Source: Cherax quadricarinatus (Eukaryota > Arthropoda > Malacostraca > Decapoda > Parastacidae). Taken from it: DNA of 64,000 nucleotides. The stretch covers positions 1-64,000 of the forward strand of contig NW_027195522.1 of assembly GCF_038502225.1 (NCBI RefSeq), given 5' to 3'. How positions within the stretch are numbered: position 1 is the first letter of the stretch; each line of letters opens with the position of its first letter. The notes under the pieces are model-generated. The model had not been told where the DNA came from and searched no databases. It was given only the letters and a program-made list of their open reading frames with translations. The translations under genes and the position numbers were made by a program. Positions 13,906 through 26,872 of the stretch are shown in pieces.

Positions 13906-16900
13906 AATAGTTTTATAACATTTTTGTCTTTTTGTATCTGTGACTTGTATCTTTGGAGTTATGGGAAAAAAGAGGGATGTGGAGTTGTGACAGGTAAAGT
14001 TGTGAACATTGTGGATTTATAAGGAATGAGAATAATATGAGAATACTTCAAAGATATTTGAAAATAATAAAAATTAAACAAAAACTCCATGATCAAGAGG
14101 AAGAAAATTTTTTAAAGATCAATATCTTTATTAAGAGTGGTGATGATATGAAAAAATGGGGAAATTACAAGGGAAAATGGATTCAATCCCAGCTAGATCA
14201 GGAATGCATTGTGAGGAAGGCTATAAAAAAGGTAAGTTTTTTTTCCAGACTTTGTATAAAAAAGTGTTATATTTGATTTTCTTAGTGTAAAAATTAGTTT
14301 ATATTCTTGACATTGACTCAAAAAAATTTTTTTCCAAGGAAAATGATTTATTTTCCCTCTGAAAATGAGTTGTATTTTCCCTGAAAAAAGGGTGTATTTT
14401 CCTAAAAAGTATAAATAAAATACCTCTGATACCATTAATGATTCTGACTGCGGTACCACATAGTCGGGGAAATTTTTCCCCCCAAGTACGCGTCCCACAC
14501 AGTCGGGAGAGCAATGCTTCTCACCACAGTGCCCCCAACTCCGAGAGAGTCACGAACAATTTAAAAGGGGGGCCTGGGAGCATCCCCCGCTATGGATAAA
14601 CCCCTAAACCCCAGAAGATTAGTACCCAGAACATTGACGTATATACAAAATTTTGGGGAGACATACATGCAAAAATATACTATCCTCAGATAGGAGGCAT
14701 TTGGATGTTCCATGTATATAGCGTGTCACCAAAATTCACCCAATTTAAAGAACCTGAGGCCATATCAGGTGAAGATCAAAATGGTCAGTTTTAATTTCTC
14801 CCAGATGGGGAGCCAGGCCCTTCCTTGGGAAAAGACCCGGGGCCGGGGTCCCCAATAAAAAAAACTGAGTTGTAAGTGAAGAAAATTTAAGTCTTTGATC
14901 ATAAGCGGACGCAATTTAGAAAAAATTTGACAAAATTCAAAATGGGAAGGTTCGGGGTGGATTATAGATCATATTGAATAATTGAGTTCAATATAACTCA
15001 GTCAAAATGGATTACCGAAGAAGTTGAGAGGTAGACAATATATTTTTTTCAGAGATAGATGATGGGGGTGTACTGGGGCTGCACATATAATTGTCACAAA
15101 ATGGGCAAGATTGGAATATCCCATTTGAATAGTTGGGGAGGATGTCTTACCATCAAAAACCCTTGATGAATTTTCCCTTACTGGTAACAAGTTAGCATTT
15201 TGGAAAAGAAAAAGGTTTCATTATATGTTTATCGCTTAGAAGGGGGAAAGGGTGGGGGTTTTTCGGCCGGTGCCATAAGGGTAAAAAGGGAAATTTTGGG
15301 AAAAATCATGTAAATTTTGATGATTAAAATTTTTTATGGGATTTGAAAGATAATGAATAAACAAGGTTATGTTAAGAAATCTGTCTATTTGTTTAATGAA
15401 TTTTCATACAGGGAGTTAGTTATAAACGAAGATGGATGTAAGATCAACCCAAACCCTTATTCCCCCCAAAAATCAACTTCCCTTTTAAAATTATAGTTAT
15501 GCTCATTCTAGCTAAAATATATGTATAAGGTTTTTTTTTGAAATTTTCTTGATCGTACATCCCGGCAGTCAAAAATGAAACACGAAAAGCCATTCTTATT
15601 TTTAAATTTGATCGGGGAAAGGGCTGTGATTTCTGTTAAAAGGGTTAAAGGGGGAACCGCCACAACTTTTTTGTAAATGTCAAGAAAATGAGGTGGGGAA
15701 AAAACAGAATATTTTATATCGATATGAATGGGAAAGATGAAGTGGGTTTGATTCAAAAAAACGTTGAAAATTGGAACCCCCAGATGCAAAAACCGTATCG
15801 CCACCATGATCACAGGACACAATTCGAATTGCATCGGGATATTTTTTCCTTGCAATCTCAATTTAAAAAATAAAAAATAGCCTATTAATGTTTAGTCATA
15901 AAATGTCCCTGAGAGTTTTTAAAAGATTGACACTGAATAAATAGAAAAAGGGGTATTAAAAAAAACATTTAAAATTTTTAAAATTAGACTTGGTTGTTTT
16001 GATCTCAGGAATCTATAGTTTTTTAAATGTAACTCTTTCCCCGTTTGCAGAACACATATCAAGGCAGGAGGGAAAACATTTCAGGCATCTAAAAAGTGAT
16101 ATTCCCCTTATGCAAAGGAAAAAAAACTGCTGTGTTATGACTATATTACAGTTTAAAAAAATTCCCGAAAAAAAAGTTGCCAAAAGAAATTTTTAATTCA
16201 TTGAAAACAGTCATTTGCCCCGGGAAAATTATGACCATGTTGGAAAGTTGTCCCTTTGGGGGAAATACAAGATTTTATGATTACTTGATGTTTTTCTCAA
16301 GACAGATGGGATTGTTGCTGATATCTTCATGGGTGGGGTAAAACCAAAGATATTTATAATTTAGACGTTATTATATGTTTTCCATTTTTATTATGGAGTT
16401 TTGTTAAAAAAAAGTAAAATTAGATATTTACATTCCCATGAAATTTATCATCTGATCTCAAAAGGGGGACTCAAACAATATACCAAGACGGATAAATTTT
16501 AATTAACCCCAATTTTTAAAGAGTGGGGTGGATACTCATTTTATTCATGACTTTAATTCATTGTATACCAGTGTTAGGGGAAATCCCTCAAATGGTAAAA
16601 AAATTATGAATGAAGAAAAAATTTGATTCCTTTATTTGTGTTAACAACGTATCATGTGAGGGGGTAAAAAGGGTTTTTGTATTGAATGTGACACCCAAAA
16701 CCCGTGAAACCTAAAAATACCAGACTACAGGAACTTCCCTTTATATTATCACAATGAAAAATATCAGAAAAATTTATCTCCCTTTTTCTGAGTCTTTTTT
16801 TAAAATGAAATGAAAAATACCCAAATTTAATAATAAATTGTGGCTGCCCATCTTCCCCAGAAACATTATCTAGTGAGGGTTTGGGTTCTTCTCTTTAATG

Positions 16901-17655
16901 GTTTTGTTGAGACAGGAAAAGGGTTAAAAAAAGTATATAATATAATCACAAAACATTAGAGCCCCTTTATTAGAACTAATTTGAACAACAAATTTGCCAA
17001 AATTTCCCTCAAGTTTAATGACACTCCATTTACTAAATAATTTCTTAATATCACAAAATATGGTGAGACCTATAAATATATAAAAGGGTGAGAAACAATT
17101 ACTAAGCTTCAGTGACTCCTTTTTAAAAAAAAAAAAAAAAAAATTGGATTTTATCCAAGACAAAGGGTTTGATATTCCCCCCAAAAAAACTGGTAATCAA
17201 CCTTTTTTTTCGTTTTTTAATTTTTATTATTTTTGGGATAAAGTCTTAAAAAAGCATTATGGGGAAAGATATAAGACTATTGTACAGTTTTAAGTCCCAG
17301 AATTGAACAGAAACTGTTGGTAGAATATATGAAATTTCAAAATTTGGGCATGAACATCCATTATTGGGTAACAGTAGGAAAAGGGGAGTTTGGGGAATTG
17401 AAATCTGAAATGGTTATAATGTTAATGGTTTTTTGCTCTAAAAGCAAAATGTATTTTTTAAGAACTGGAAGAACAAATAATGTCTGAGAATTTAGGGCCC
17501 TTGTTAACTCATGGTGGTATAAAATGTTTTTTAAAGTTTATAAAAGAACTATTGAAGTGTGTTTTTTAGTAATGTCACAGGAAGTATTAAAAATAAAAAA
17601 AAAAGAATTGTCGGGATTTGTTTATAAAAAACATCACTTGAACACCAAACATTCC
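13906..17655. other. AT-rich intergenic sequence, nothing assignable
   Basis: This 3.7-kb stretch has no tandem structure and no recognisable protein motif. Short open frames (for example 14,037-14,276 plus; 15,508-15,861 minus; 16,924-17,184 minus) lack support. A GC-richer patch at about 14,445-14,600 is unlike its surroundings and may be a fragment of a dispersed repeat. An 18-base A run lies near 17,126-17,143. Confidence 0.45.
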
Positions 17656-17659
17656 TTTA

Positions 17660-18160
17660 CTTATGGACACCCCGATGGACACCCGATGGACACCCCGATG
17701 GACACCCCGATGGACACCCTGATGGACCCCTGAGGACACCTGATGGACACCCCGATGGACACCAGGTGGGAAACCCCGTGAAAACCCGATGGACAAAATG
17801 GACCCTGATGGACACCCCGATGAACACCCTGATGGACCCCTGATGGCACCCCATGGCACCCCGATGGACACCCCGATGGAAACCCCTGGACCCCGTGAAT
17901 TTAAAAGGACACCTGATGGCACCCTGAAAGGGCACCCCGATGAACCCTGATGGACACCTGATGGACCCCTGATGGACACCCCGATGAACCCTGATGGACA
18001 CCTGATGGACCCCGTGGACACCTGATAACACCATGGAACCCATGGGCACCCCGATGGACACCCTGATGGACACCCCGATGAACATGATGGACCCCTGATG
18101 GGCACCCCGATAAACCTGATGAACCCCTGATGGACCCCTGATGGACCCCTATATTCAGCA
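17660..18160. repeat. Tandem array, 12-bp unit
   Basis: GATGGACACCCC and its variant GATGGACACCTG repeat about 40 times. Because 12 is divisible by 3 the array stays open in several frames and gives false proteins of up to 172 codons with a Gly-Val-His-Arg/Gln pattern on minus. No start context or flanking exon-like sequence supports a gene. Confidence 0.92.
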
Positions 18161-19431
18161 TCCCAAAAACCCGCAGACTAAAAAAATTCCGCTGTGTTGG
18201 CAATAAACTGTGATGGTTTAAAAAATTGAAAAAAGTTGTACTGGAAAATGTATCTTTTTTATGTATTATGTATCTTTTTTATTGAAATATGTCAAATAAA
18301 AATTTGTGAATTAAAATTTTATTCATTTACCACTTTGTTTCCCCTTATTTGCAGACCTCTTATTGAATCATCAACTTTAAAAACTCTAAAAATTTTAACT
18401 CCATGCACTAAAAAAACATAGGTGTTTGGCAAAAATATGTTATCCATAGTTAAACAATTTGGGTAAAATTAAGATATTTCCCCAAAAAATTTGGGTCCCA
18501 GGCTGTATTATGACTGTTTTGGGGTTTCTTTTTAAATCAAACGAAACACCAACCAAAATATCTATCTTTTTCCTTTTATCTCATCCCAAACTATTTTTTG
18601 GGGGATGGGAAAAACACTTGTTGGTCAGTCCTTGGGGCGTAGATCTTTCCCGTGCATTGTTGTGTCTGTTCTGTCCTTATCCCATTCCTTTATTTTGGAT
18701 CCTGTTAAATAAAAACATGCCAAAAATATAAAAGAACTCTAAAAAAAAAAGAAGGGAAAAGGGGGCCCGTAAATTTTTAAAATACTAAATGAAACTGGGG
18801 AAAAAAGAAAGAGTACTCAAAAGGAAACCAAAAAACGAACCACTCTCCTTTTTTCCCCTTTCATTTCATCAATCAATAGCTCAATCGTCCACAGCATTAT
18901 CAGGAAAAGTCAAAGAATATTAAGGTTTGGTTCTAAAAGTTAATGAAAGATGTGGCATCTACAGTATTTATAATATTTAATTATTTTTGAAGGGAAATAC
19001 ATGAATTTCTTATGTTGTGTTGTTTCCATATTTTTTCATTTCGAAACCCTGTCAGGCTATTCTATACCCCGTGTTGGGAAAAAAAGAACTTAAAATAAAA
19101 TAAGAAAATAAGAAAAAGGGAAAAAAAGGAAAAAAGACTTTGAGATGTTATGATTTAAGAAAACAAAACTTTCTGGGGAAACACAGAATTCAATAATGTC
19201 TCTTTAAAACCAAACCCAAAAAGACAAAAAGAAAAACGTTTAAAAAACCGGGGAAAATTGAAAAACCGCCGTAAACGGTCTCAAACGAGCTATGATTAAT
19301 GGATTTTTTATTTTAATTAAAAAAATAATAATAATAATATTAATATTATTATTTTATTATTTATTTTTATTATTTAAAACTGGAAAATTAACTAGTAAAA
19401 AAAATTCAAATTAAAAGAAATCAAAAAGGGG
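18161..19431. other. AT-rich intergenic sequence
   Basis: No gene is recognisable. It contains an AAT/ATT-rich low-complexity stretch at about 19,310-19,380 just before the next array. Confidence 0.5.
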
Positions 19432-19890
19432 TTTGGATGACTCCTACAGCTGGGTTGTGGGATGACCCTCTTGCTGGTGGGTTTATGACTCCCCTGTTGT
19501 TGGGTGACTCCCCCCTGCGTGTTTGGGGGACTCCCCTACAGCTGGTGTTGTGGGGACCCTCAAAAGTTGTTTTAGTATCCCTGGGGGTGTTGTGGTATGC
19601 CCCCAACCCCGCTGGTGGTTTTTGAACTCCTCTAAACTTGGGGTTTTGGGGATGACTCCTCAAAAGCTGGTGTTTTGGTGGACCCTCATACAGCTGGTTT
19701 TGTGGTATGACTCCCCAAAAGCTGGTGTTTTGGTGATGACCCCCATACAGCTGGGGTTGTGGTGAACTCCTCATACAGCTGGTGTTGTGGGGATGATTTA
19801 TACAGCTGGTGTTGTGGGGGATGACTCCCCAACAGCTGGTGTTGTGGTGATGACCCTCCTTTTGGGTGTTGGGTTTTTGGGGGGAGTCCC
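19432..19890. repeat. Tandem array, about 30-bp unit
   Basis: CAGCTGGTGTTGTGG followed by GATGACTCC repeats about 15 times. Several units read CAAAAGCTGG in place of CATACAGCTGG, which looks like sequence noise. No coding signal. Confidence 0.9.
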
Positions 19891-21083
19891 GACAGGGGTT
19901 TCTCTCTTTAATTTAAGACGTCAGAATCCAATTTTTTTGTTTTTAGTAATTTTAATTATATTTTAAAAAATACCTGAAAATTCGAAATTAACCAGGAGGA
20001 CAAGGGAAAAAAGGGGGAGAAAGGAAACCCAGAAAAAAAGAACCACCTCCTGTTTCAAAAAAGTTTCAAACCTCAACTTTGTCAATCATTTCAGCAATCG
20101 CAAATAAATTAAGAAAGAACGGTATCTAGTTTATCAAGATATTCGGTTTGCTGCTCAATATATAAAAAAAAAGTTTACTATAAACCAACAGACCAGTTCG
20201 TGTGTATGTCCCGGGGTTATAGATTTTGTTTTTTATATCTTTTTGGGGTTACACAAGGGGAAAAATTCTGCAACCTGCCTCTGCACGTTTTCATATGCCA
20301 AATCTATAAGTAAAAAGGGGAATACTTTTCTTTATGTTTCACTACGAACTTCTTTCAGAAGAGGAAAATTCATTGGGCTTTTTTGTTCTGAATCTTTTTC
20401 AAGAGATAATTATTCGGGACAAAAGAGACGTTATTTAAGCTTCTTTTCCCAATTTTTTGATTTTGTGAATTTTTCCCAAAATTTTTGGGCTTTTTTTTAC
20501 CACTTTTTTTAATGAAAAACTAATCCCCGTGTCACTTTTTCCCTAATTTCCCTTTTTTTATTAATAATTTTTTTAAAATTCAGATGTTTTGCGGGCTGAA
20601 GAAGGGAAGAAAAATAGATAATTTCTCCTTGGAAACCAAATCTGGGGACATATGGTGGAGTGAGAACTTAGGTGGGGGGGGACTGATACATGTAATAATT
20701 GAAAATTTCCTGGGGGTTTTGCCCTTTGGGTTAGGGCAGGGATGTTTTCAGAGGTCAGGGCCTCCATCCAGTTTATTTGATATAAACCTGCAGTGAGCGA
20801 AACTTTGACAGTAAATTTTTCTGCACCGGACCTTTTTTCAAAATTTGGACATGGGATCTTTTGGAGCACCACGTGACTCCCCGTTAACAAACAACAAAGT
20901 TTTGTTTACTTTTGTATTTGGTAACGCTGTCTTTTTAGACCTAAATTCTAGGGGCTGGGGCCAGGTCTTGGACCTGGGTTGAAACCGGGTCTTGGACCAG
21001 TCAAGAATTTTTAGTGAATAAGAGAAAACCAGCCCCTTTAGAAAGTGGTGAATTTTTTCGAAGGTACAAAAAAAAAAAAAAAG

Positions 21084-21084
<1 letters not shown>
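19891..21084. other. Intergenic sequence, nothing assignable
   Basis: No recognisable gene or repeat family. The short open frames at 20,243-20,512 plus and 20,573-20,890 minus have no motif and no supporting context. Confidence 0.4.
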
Positions 21085-21147
<63 letters not shown>

Positions 21148-21165
21148 AGAGGGGAGAGAGAGAGA

Positions 21166-21224
<59 letters not shown>
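21085..21224. repeat. AG microsatellite
   Basis: (GA)n of about 140 bp preceded by a 15-base A run (21,067-21,081) and interrupted by GGGG blocks. The Arg-Glu and Leu-Ser proteins on the two strands are artefacts. Confidence 0.97.
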
Positions 21225-21229
<5 letters not shown>

Positions 21230-21643
21230 TCATTTCAGCAGAGCCTACAAAAGGAGGGGATGTGGGTGGCCCATGTACAAGGCCAAATTGTCAAAAACCC
21301 CTTGATCCACTTTGAGGACAGCTGAAAGTTTTATGCCACAAGACGGGCAGAAAGCAGCAACTTCACTCTGGTTGTCCCTTTTCCCGAACATCACTCCATC
21401 TGAGATCATACATACCCAGGATGACTGTAGGAAAACATTTTGTTCAGCATAATGATGTCAACAGATAAAGCAGTTGATCAAATGAAAAAGTAGCCCCCAG
21501 ATGGCTCCAACCATTGTTCCTACTTGTATGTCTCATAACAATACAAAAGTTTCAAATGAGCTGAAGGTAAAGCTCCTCCAAAAAGTTGGGGAAACCAACC
21601 TGAAATAGCTGTCAATAAAGCTAGGGGTCCAATTGTCAAACCC

Positions 21644-21647
<4 letters not shown>
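21225..21647 (+). other. Possible 3' end of a retrocopied transcript
   Basis: The stretch ends in AATAAA at 21,614-21,619, then 28 bases, then an A run of about 38. That spacing is what a polyadenylated transcript end looks like. Upstream is about 400 bp of single-copy-looking sequence without an obvious frame, suggesting an untranslated region or LINE/SINE tail. The parent element cannot be named from this sequence. Confidence 0.35.
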
Positions 21648-21737
<90 letters not shown>

Positions 21738-21747
21738 GAGAAGAGAT
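21648..21747. repeat. A run followed by AG microsatellite
   Basis: A(38) from 21,648 to 21,685 passes into (AG)n with a few GG interruptions to about 21,747. It may be a degenerated poly-A tail of the preceding segment. Confidence 0.95.
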
Positions 21748-22460
21748 TGTGGGAACCCTTTATTAGCAGTATGGGGGATGGGAATGAGTGTGACTTTTAG
21801 AATGAGGAACCAGTCCCCCAGATGTTTGAAGTGTCATAACAGCTGATAAAAAGGGGCGCGGGGGAGAAAATCGTACAACAGTAGTAACACAGTGCTCTGG
21901 GGGTTTGACAATGATTTTTCATTTTTTTGATTTTGCCACTAAAATTGGGTGGTTTATTTAAAAACCCTTTTCCACCCCGTGGACGGTAGCGAAAAAACAA
22001 CAGGGTAAAACATCACTGGTAGCACATGCCCCCGTGGTGCTGACAGTGACAATAAAATCAGTGGGAAAACATCCCGGTAAACAGTGTTGATGGGAAAACG
22101 AAATAATCAAACCTGGTTTTCTAAAAAACTTCATTTTTTTAACAGAGGCCTGGGGTGAATCGACACCATGCCCAGCTCTTTTAGGGGGTAGGTGCCTGAG
22201 CCACAGCTTGAGCCCCAAAAACTGTCGTTCCCATTTCCCCCTTTTGGGGGGAAAGGGGAAGAGGCCTAGCTTCTCCCTACGGCCCCGAGGGATGAAAATT
22301 TGGGTAGGCCCAGGGGGAAGAGGTCCAACCGATAAGGGGGGACAGTCCCCCTTTCCCCTGGGGCGGTCCCAGACACCCCTAACAAGGACCGGGCCGGGGC
22401 CCCCCGGAAGGCCCGGGGGGGGGCTACCGGGGATCAAAAAAAAGAAGAAGCCTGGGGTAA
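21748..22460. other. Intergenic sequence with GC-rich part
   Basis: No gene is recognisable. The part from 22,140 to 22,440 is GC-rich with long G and C runs (AGGCCCGGGGGGGGG), compositionally like the 765-1,005 patch. The two may be pieces of one unidentified dispersed element, but I could not align them convincingly. Confidence 0.35.
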
Positions 22461-22644
22461 GACAAGTGCAACATCTGGGATCTTTAGAGACGTTTCGCCA
22501 TCCGTGGCGATATCAATACAAATTCAGGACAACGAAGACAGAGAACTTTTACAGAAGATGAGTAATCAGTCCCCCAACCGGGGGAGGGGGAACGCACCAT
22601 AGTCGTGGGGATTCTAAACGTCTCAATAAAGATCCCAGATGTTG
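22461..22644. mobile_element. Short inverted-repeat element of the GTGCAACA core-box group
   Basis: The left end (22,461-22,492) contains AAGTGCAACATCTGGGATCT. The right end (22,609-22,644) is its reverse complement apart from a 2-base gap. Just inside the left end is CGTTTCGCCATCC, which on minus reads as a hairpin arm followed by GAAACG, as in the 59.8 and 60.2 kb relatives. The hammerhead-like core is eroded here (TTGATAT where CTGATGA is expected). Length about 184 bp, and no protein is encoded, so it is a non-autonomous element. Confidence 0.65.
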
Positions 22645-22851
22645 CACTTGTGTCCTCTCATCTTTCGGGATTTATACCCTTGTACACAAGAAGAAGCCCC
22701 CAATGTCATAATATTTGGAAATGATTCAAATGTAATATCGCTTTTTTTATAACGTAATTATATTTTTGGTAAATATTATTTATTTTATTTTTTTTTGTCG
22801 TTGTAATCTTTTTTGACTTCTGCCAATGGATGGGTATGGGGCGTAATATAA

Positions 22852-22853
<2 letters not shown>

Positions 22854-22904
<51 letters not shown>
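22854..22904. repeat. AC microsatellite, 5' side of LINE copy 1
   Basis: Pure (AC)n of about 51 bp, immediately upstream in the sense direction of the plus-strand LINE remnant. Confidence 0.97.
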
Positions 22905-22906
<2 letters not shown>

Positions 22907-24950
22907 ATGGTCTGGAAAATGCCCAAGACTGCCCTTGTTCACCCCGAGTAGCTAGACACGAGGGCTTCCAAAGATGGTCCCCCGGGCTAGTACCACTTGG
23001 TTCTGGCTTTAAAATTGAGCACAAGTGGGAAAAGGGAAAAGGGTAGAAAGGGGAAAAGCCAAAAATAAAAGGGGGACTACAAGGAAAGGGAATTCCCGCA
23101 GTAGGTTCAGTGGAAAAGAGTTGGAAAGTCAGTAAACGGGGAAAGAACAGTAAAAAAAAATGGAATGAGGCAGAGGAAAAATTTTTTCCCCAAGGGTAAC
23201 AGAAATAAGGAAGACCAGGAAAACCTTGTTTAAAAATGTGGGGGGCAAAAATAACGCTGAGAACGGAAAAAATGCAGAAGGAAAAGGGCCAGGAAAATAA
23301 AAGACATTGTTGACGAGTCTGCAGAGATAAAGGGGGGGAGGCCCAGGGGAGAGAAAACGACAAGCATCAAAATCAAGTCTGACCCAAATTTTTTACAGCC
23401 ATCAGGGGAAGGAAAAAAGTCAAAGGGGCCAGGAATCAGGATGAGGAAAGAATGGGGGGGCCCACAGAAAGCCAAAAGAAGAGGGCCCCAGAATTTTAGG
23501 AAGATTTTAATTGGGGGCTGAAGGGAAATGGGGGACAAAAAAGGTAAAAAACAAGGGGTTTTACAAAAAGCTTTGGGTGAAATACACAAACCCCGGAGGA
23601 AGTGGGGGTCTGAATCTTGATACCTCCAAAAGGGGTGGGGTGGACGCATCTCTCCCTGGGGCCTTAGGGGAACGAGACACTTTTGTGCCACAACAACCAA
23701 CACTTCCTTGAAACTGGGGCTACCAGGTATGGAAGATGGAAAAGTCTCCCCTTTTTAAAAAGGGGACAGAAAAAAGCACTAAACTACAGACCCATGTCCT
23801 GCTGTATAGTATGCAAAGTCATGGGAAGATTATCAGGGATGAGCACCTGGGGGCAAATTTAAAACGACAGTCCCGGGGTTATGGAAGGAAAATCCTTTTC
23901 AAACCTCGGTTTTATGACAAGGTAACTGCACATGAGGGGAGGGGGGGTTGACTACATTTTCATGGATGAAGGCCTTTGACACGTTCCCCAAAGAGATTGT
24001 ACAAAATGGGGGGTGGGCGTAACGGAAGGGGGGAAAAAAGGATAGAATACCTAACAAAGGGAACAGCGAGTCATGGTCCCGTGAGGTATCACAGTTTGGG
24101 GCCCTTTTTGACGACGGGCCCGGTCATCCTGGGCCAGTGCTTTCTTGGTTTTGGAATGAATTTGGGGGGATAGACTCAGAAGTGTCCCCGTTTTAGATGA
24201 TGGAATTAATGGGGGAATTAAATCAGATGTGGATCTGACGGTCTAAAAAAGATGGACAGGGTGGGGCGTCTCAGCAACGGGTCCTAATGAAAATCATGAA
24301 GATCGAAAAGGGGAAGAAGACCGCAAAAAGAGTATAGGCTGGGGCCAAAAACTGGGCCTCACTCAGGAAAGATCTGGGTGAGTATAATACCGAGTAGTCC
24401 CCGAACACTTCAGATTTCCGGGGATATGGGCGGCAAACCTGAGAATACGTTTCCGTTTCCTCAAAAGGGAAACGTTCAAGACTCTTCACTCGTCAGGGGA
24501 TCTGGAGACGCAGCCCGTTTGGAACCCACCTTCAAACACGTCAAAAAAATTAGGAAATTTAAAATTTGCAACAAGGCGCCGAGCTATGGGGAAAGTCCAG
24601 AAGAAAGGGTTTAAGAAATCTTCTGACGACCTGGAGTACAGGAGGGCCAGGGGGGAAAATGTAACGAATACAAAATACCCGTGGAAAGGCAAGGTGGACA
24701 GGACAGAATGTTTCAGAACGGACAGAGCAAGGTCCCAAAATGAAGACTCAAAGGCCTAGGGGTGTAAAGTATTTCTTCAGTCTGAGTAGTTAGGGAATGG
24801 AATAGCCTGGGCAAAGGGGGCAGGCCATACATAGTTGTAATACGAGGGGTAAAAACTCATGGGCAGGGGGAAAGGAGGACCCAGAGTGGCGTGGAGGCGG
24901 GGGAGGAACAGTCTCGACCAAACACAATTAAATAATACAATAAGGTAGTA
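22905..24950 (+). mobile_element. LINE (non-LTR retrotransposon) remnant, copy 1
   Basis: Translated pieces match, in order, the better-preserved minus-strand copy at 48.5-50.7 kb: about 23,159-23,208 reads like the segment with KCKEAEERFVPKGNRN; 23,366-23,395 like KSDPKLLY; 23,745-23,760 like the FKKG of the reverse transcriptase; 23,800-23,850 like the KIMEKII helix; about 23,970-23,990 like the KAFDTVPH catalytic segment; 24,520-24,560 like KHVKKLEKVQRF near the C-terminus. The frame changes every few dozen bases, so nothing can be translated as a whole. I cannot tell how much of that is genuine decay and how much is base-calling noise, which affects this whole part of the window. The reverse transcriptase is the enzyme that copies element RNA at the target site. 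Confidence 0.75.
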
Positions 24951-25037
24951 CAACACACACCACAAACACACACACACACCCCCCCCCACCGCCACACCAC
25001 CCACCACACACCACAAAACACACACACACACAACACC
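24951..25037. repeat. AC-rich microsatellite between LINE copies 1 and 2
   Basis: (AC)n with a C-run and AC variants (CCACACCACCC). It is the 3' tail of LINE copy 1 and at the same time the 5' flank of copy 2. Confidence 0.9.
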
Positions 25038-25590
25038 CCGGGCCCATCAACAATAATGCTGCAGCATGGGGCCTAGGAAAAATCAGAAAAGGGATTCCCG
25101 TCTTAATAAAGTCATTCGGACCCGCACCGTGACGTTATGCCCTATTGGGTATGGGGACCCGTTTGGAACCCCCACCACCAAGCACGTAAAGAAAATAGAG
25201 AAGTCAAAGGTTTTCAACAAGACAGTCCCCAGCTGGAGTTGGGCCAGAGAAGGTTGGAAAATCACCTGACGACACTGGAGGACAGGGGGGATTGGGAAAG
25301 AAACGTATACAAAATTTGGAGGAATTGACAAGGTGGAGAAAAAAAAAAGTTTCAGGAGGGGAAAACCAAAAAGTGGACCGTTGGGTTGAGCCAAATGAAC
25401 CCGGAATGTTAGGGTTTTTCTTCAGCCACAAAGTAGTGGAAAGGAATGTTTGGGAAGGATTTTAAAAGCAGATCCATAAATTTTAAGCAGAGGTATGATA
25501 AAGCCACGTTCAGGGAGTGCCTAGTAGCGGCCGGGAAGGAGGGCCAAAGGGCTGCCTGCTCCTGCAACCTCAACTAGACAGTAACTGGTG

Positions 25591-25593
<3 letters not shown>
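25038..25593 (+). mobile_element. LINE remnant, copy 2 (C-terminal end and 3' UTR)
   Basis: Recognisable in order: VWNPHLAKHVKKLEKVQ-like segment (25,160-25,210), LTTLEDRRDRGD-like segment (25,270-25,300), YKILRGIDKVD-like segment (25,308-25,336), then a 3' UTR that reads like the 48.5 kb copy (TAGTAGCG, CTCCTGCAACCTCAACTAG) directly before the AC tract. Only the last quarter of the element is present, as expected for 5' truncation. Frames are broken. Confidence 0.8.

Positions 25594-25651
<58 letters not shown>
25594..25651. repeat. AC microsatellite, 3' tail of LINE copy 2
   Basis: Pure (AC)n of about 58 bp starting right after the LINE 3' UTR. Confidence 0.97.
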
Positions 25652-25652
<1 letters not shown>

Positions 25653-26369
25653 CAAAAACCCACAGTGAAAGGGGGGGCCAGGAACTGTAATCGACCCTCA
25701 CCAGGTAGTAAAACAAAATGAGTACATACTCCCCACATACCCCGCTCACAACGCTCAAATGTCTACGACTCTGGTTTGACAACAGTTACTAATTGAACAA
25801 GACATTCCCCAAACTAAACCCAAAAGTAGTTGGACAAAAAATTTCAAACACAGAACGCCACAGACACATAAAACTGAACGTAATACTCAAACACCCGTTT
25901 GGAAATTGGGAAGGGGGGAGGGTTTGGGAGGGGGGGGGAGTAAAAAAGGTTTTGTGTCGAGGGTTGGACTTCCAGCAATATGCGTGAGCGTTTAGAAGAA
26001 AAATTGAAACAAATGGTTTTATGACGGGGCTGTTGGAGGTGGGGGAAAATTCAAATTGGAAATTCAGGAAATTTCAGGTAATCAGGAAAGTACAGAGGGC
26101 CCTCTGAAGGAAGGTTAAAATTTGAGTTTTAACTGCAGTAATACATCTGACAAGACAGTGATGGAGGAATGATGATGAACATTTTCTTTTCGGATCACCC
26201 TGCCTTGCGGAGACCCCCATTTTAATAAGAAAAAAAAAATCACCAATAAAATAATAATCATAATAACAACCCCCTTAAAGACATGATACAGTTACAGATG
26301 TACTTGTTTTTATACTGTATGGTTCCTTTTTTGGGGCATCGGAAAAATCTAACACACACAGGCCTCAAG
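25652..26369. other. Intergenic sequence, nothing assignable
   Basis: No gene, tandem structure or known element is visible. Confidence 0.45.
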
Positions 26370-26872
26370 GATAAAATTACTATTACCCCTGGTAAAGTGA
26401 TAAAAATAACTATTTTCCCTTAACTAGTGATAACAATAACTCTTCTCCTAGGTAACTAGTAAAAAAATTTCTTACTCCTGGTGAACTAGGATAAAAAAAT
26501 ACTTACCCCGGGGTAACTAGTGATAAAATAACTATTTTCCTAGGTGAACTTGATCAATAACTACTTATTCCTAGGTGAACTAGTGATAAAATTACTACTT
26601 CCCTGGTGAACTAGTGATAATAATAACTATTTCCCCTGGTGAACTAGTGATAAAATTACCTCCTAGGTAAACTGGGTGATAATAATAACTATTTACCCCT
26701 AGGTGAACAGGTAAAAAATCTTATTCTGGGTGAATAGTATAAAATTACTACTTACCCTGGGTGAATGTGTTTTAAAATATTCCTGTGACTAGTATAACAA
26801 TCTACTTCCCTAGGGGGAACTAGTAAAACTAACTACTTCTCCTGGGTGAACAATACAACTACTTCTCAAATT
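26370..26872. repeat. Tandem array, about 34-bp unit, noisy
   Basis: CCTAGGTGAACTAGTGATAA alternates with AATAACTACTT, about 15 units. Many units miss one to several bases. No coding signal. Confidence 0.88.

Noticed and set aside
17587..18203. Gly/Val/His-rich minus-strand protein of 172 codons (collagen-like look)
   Set aside because: A direct translation of the 12-bp array; period of four residues, several frames open.
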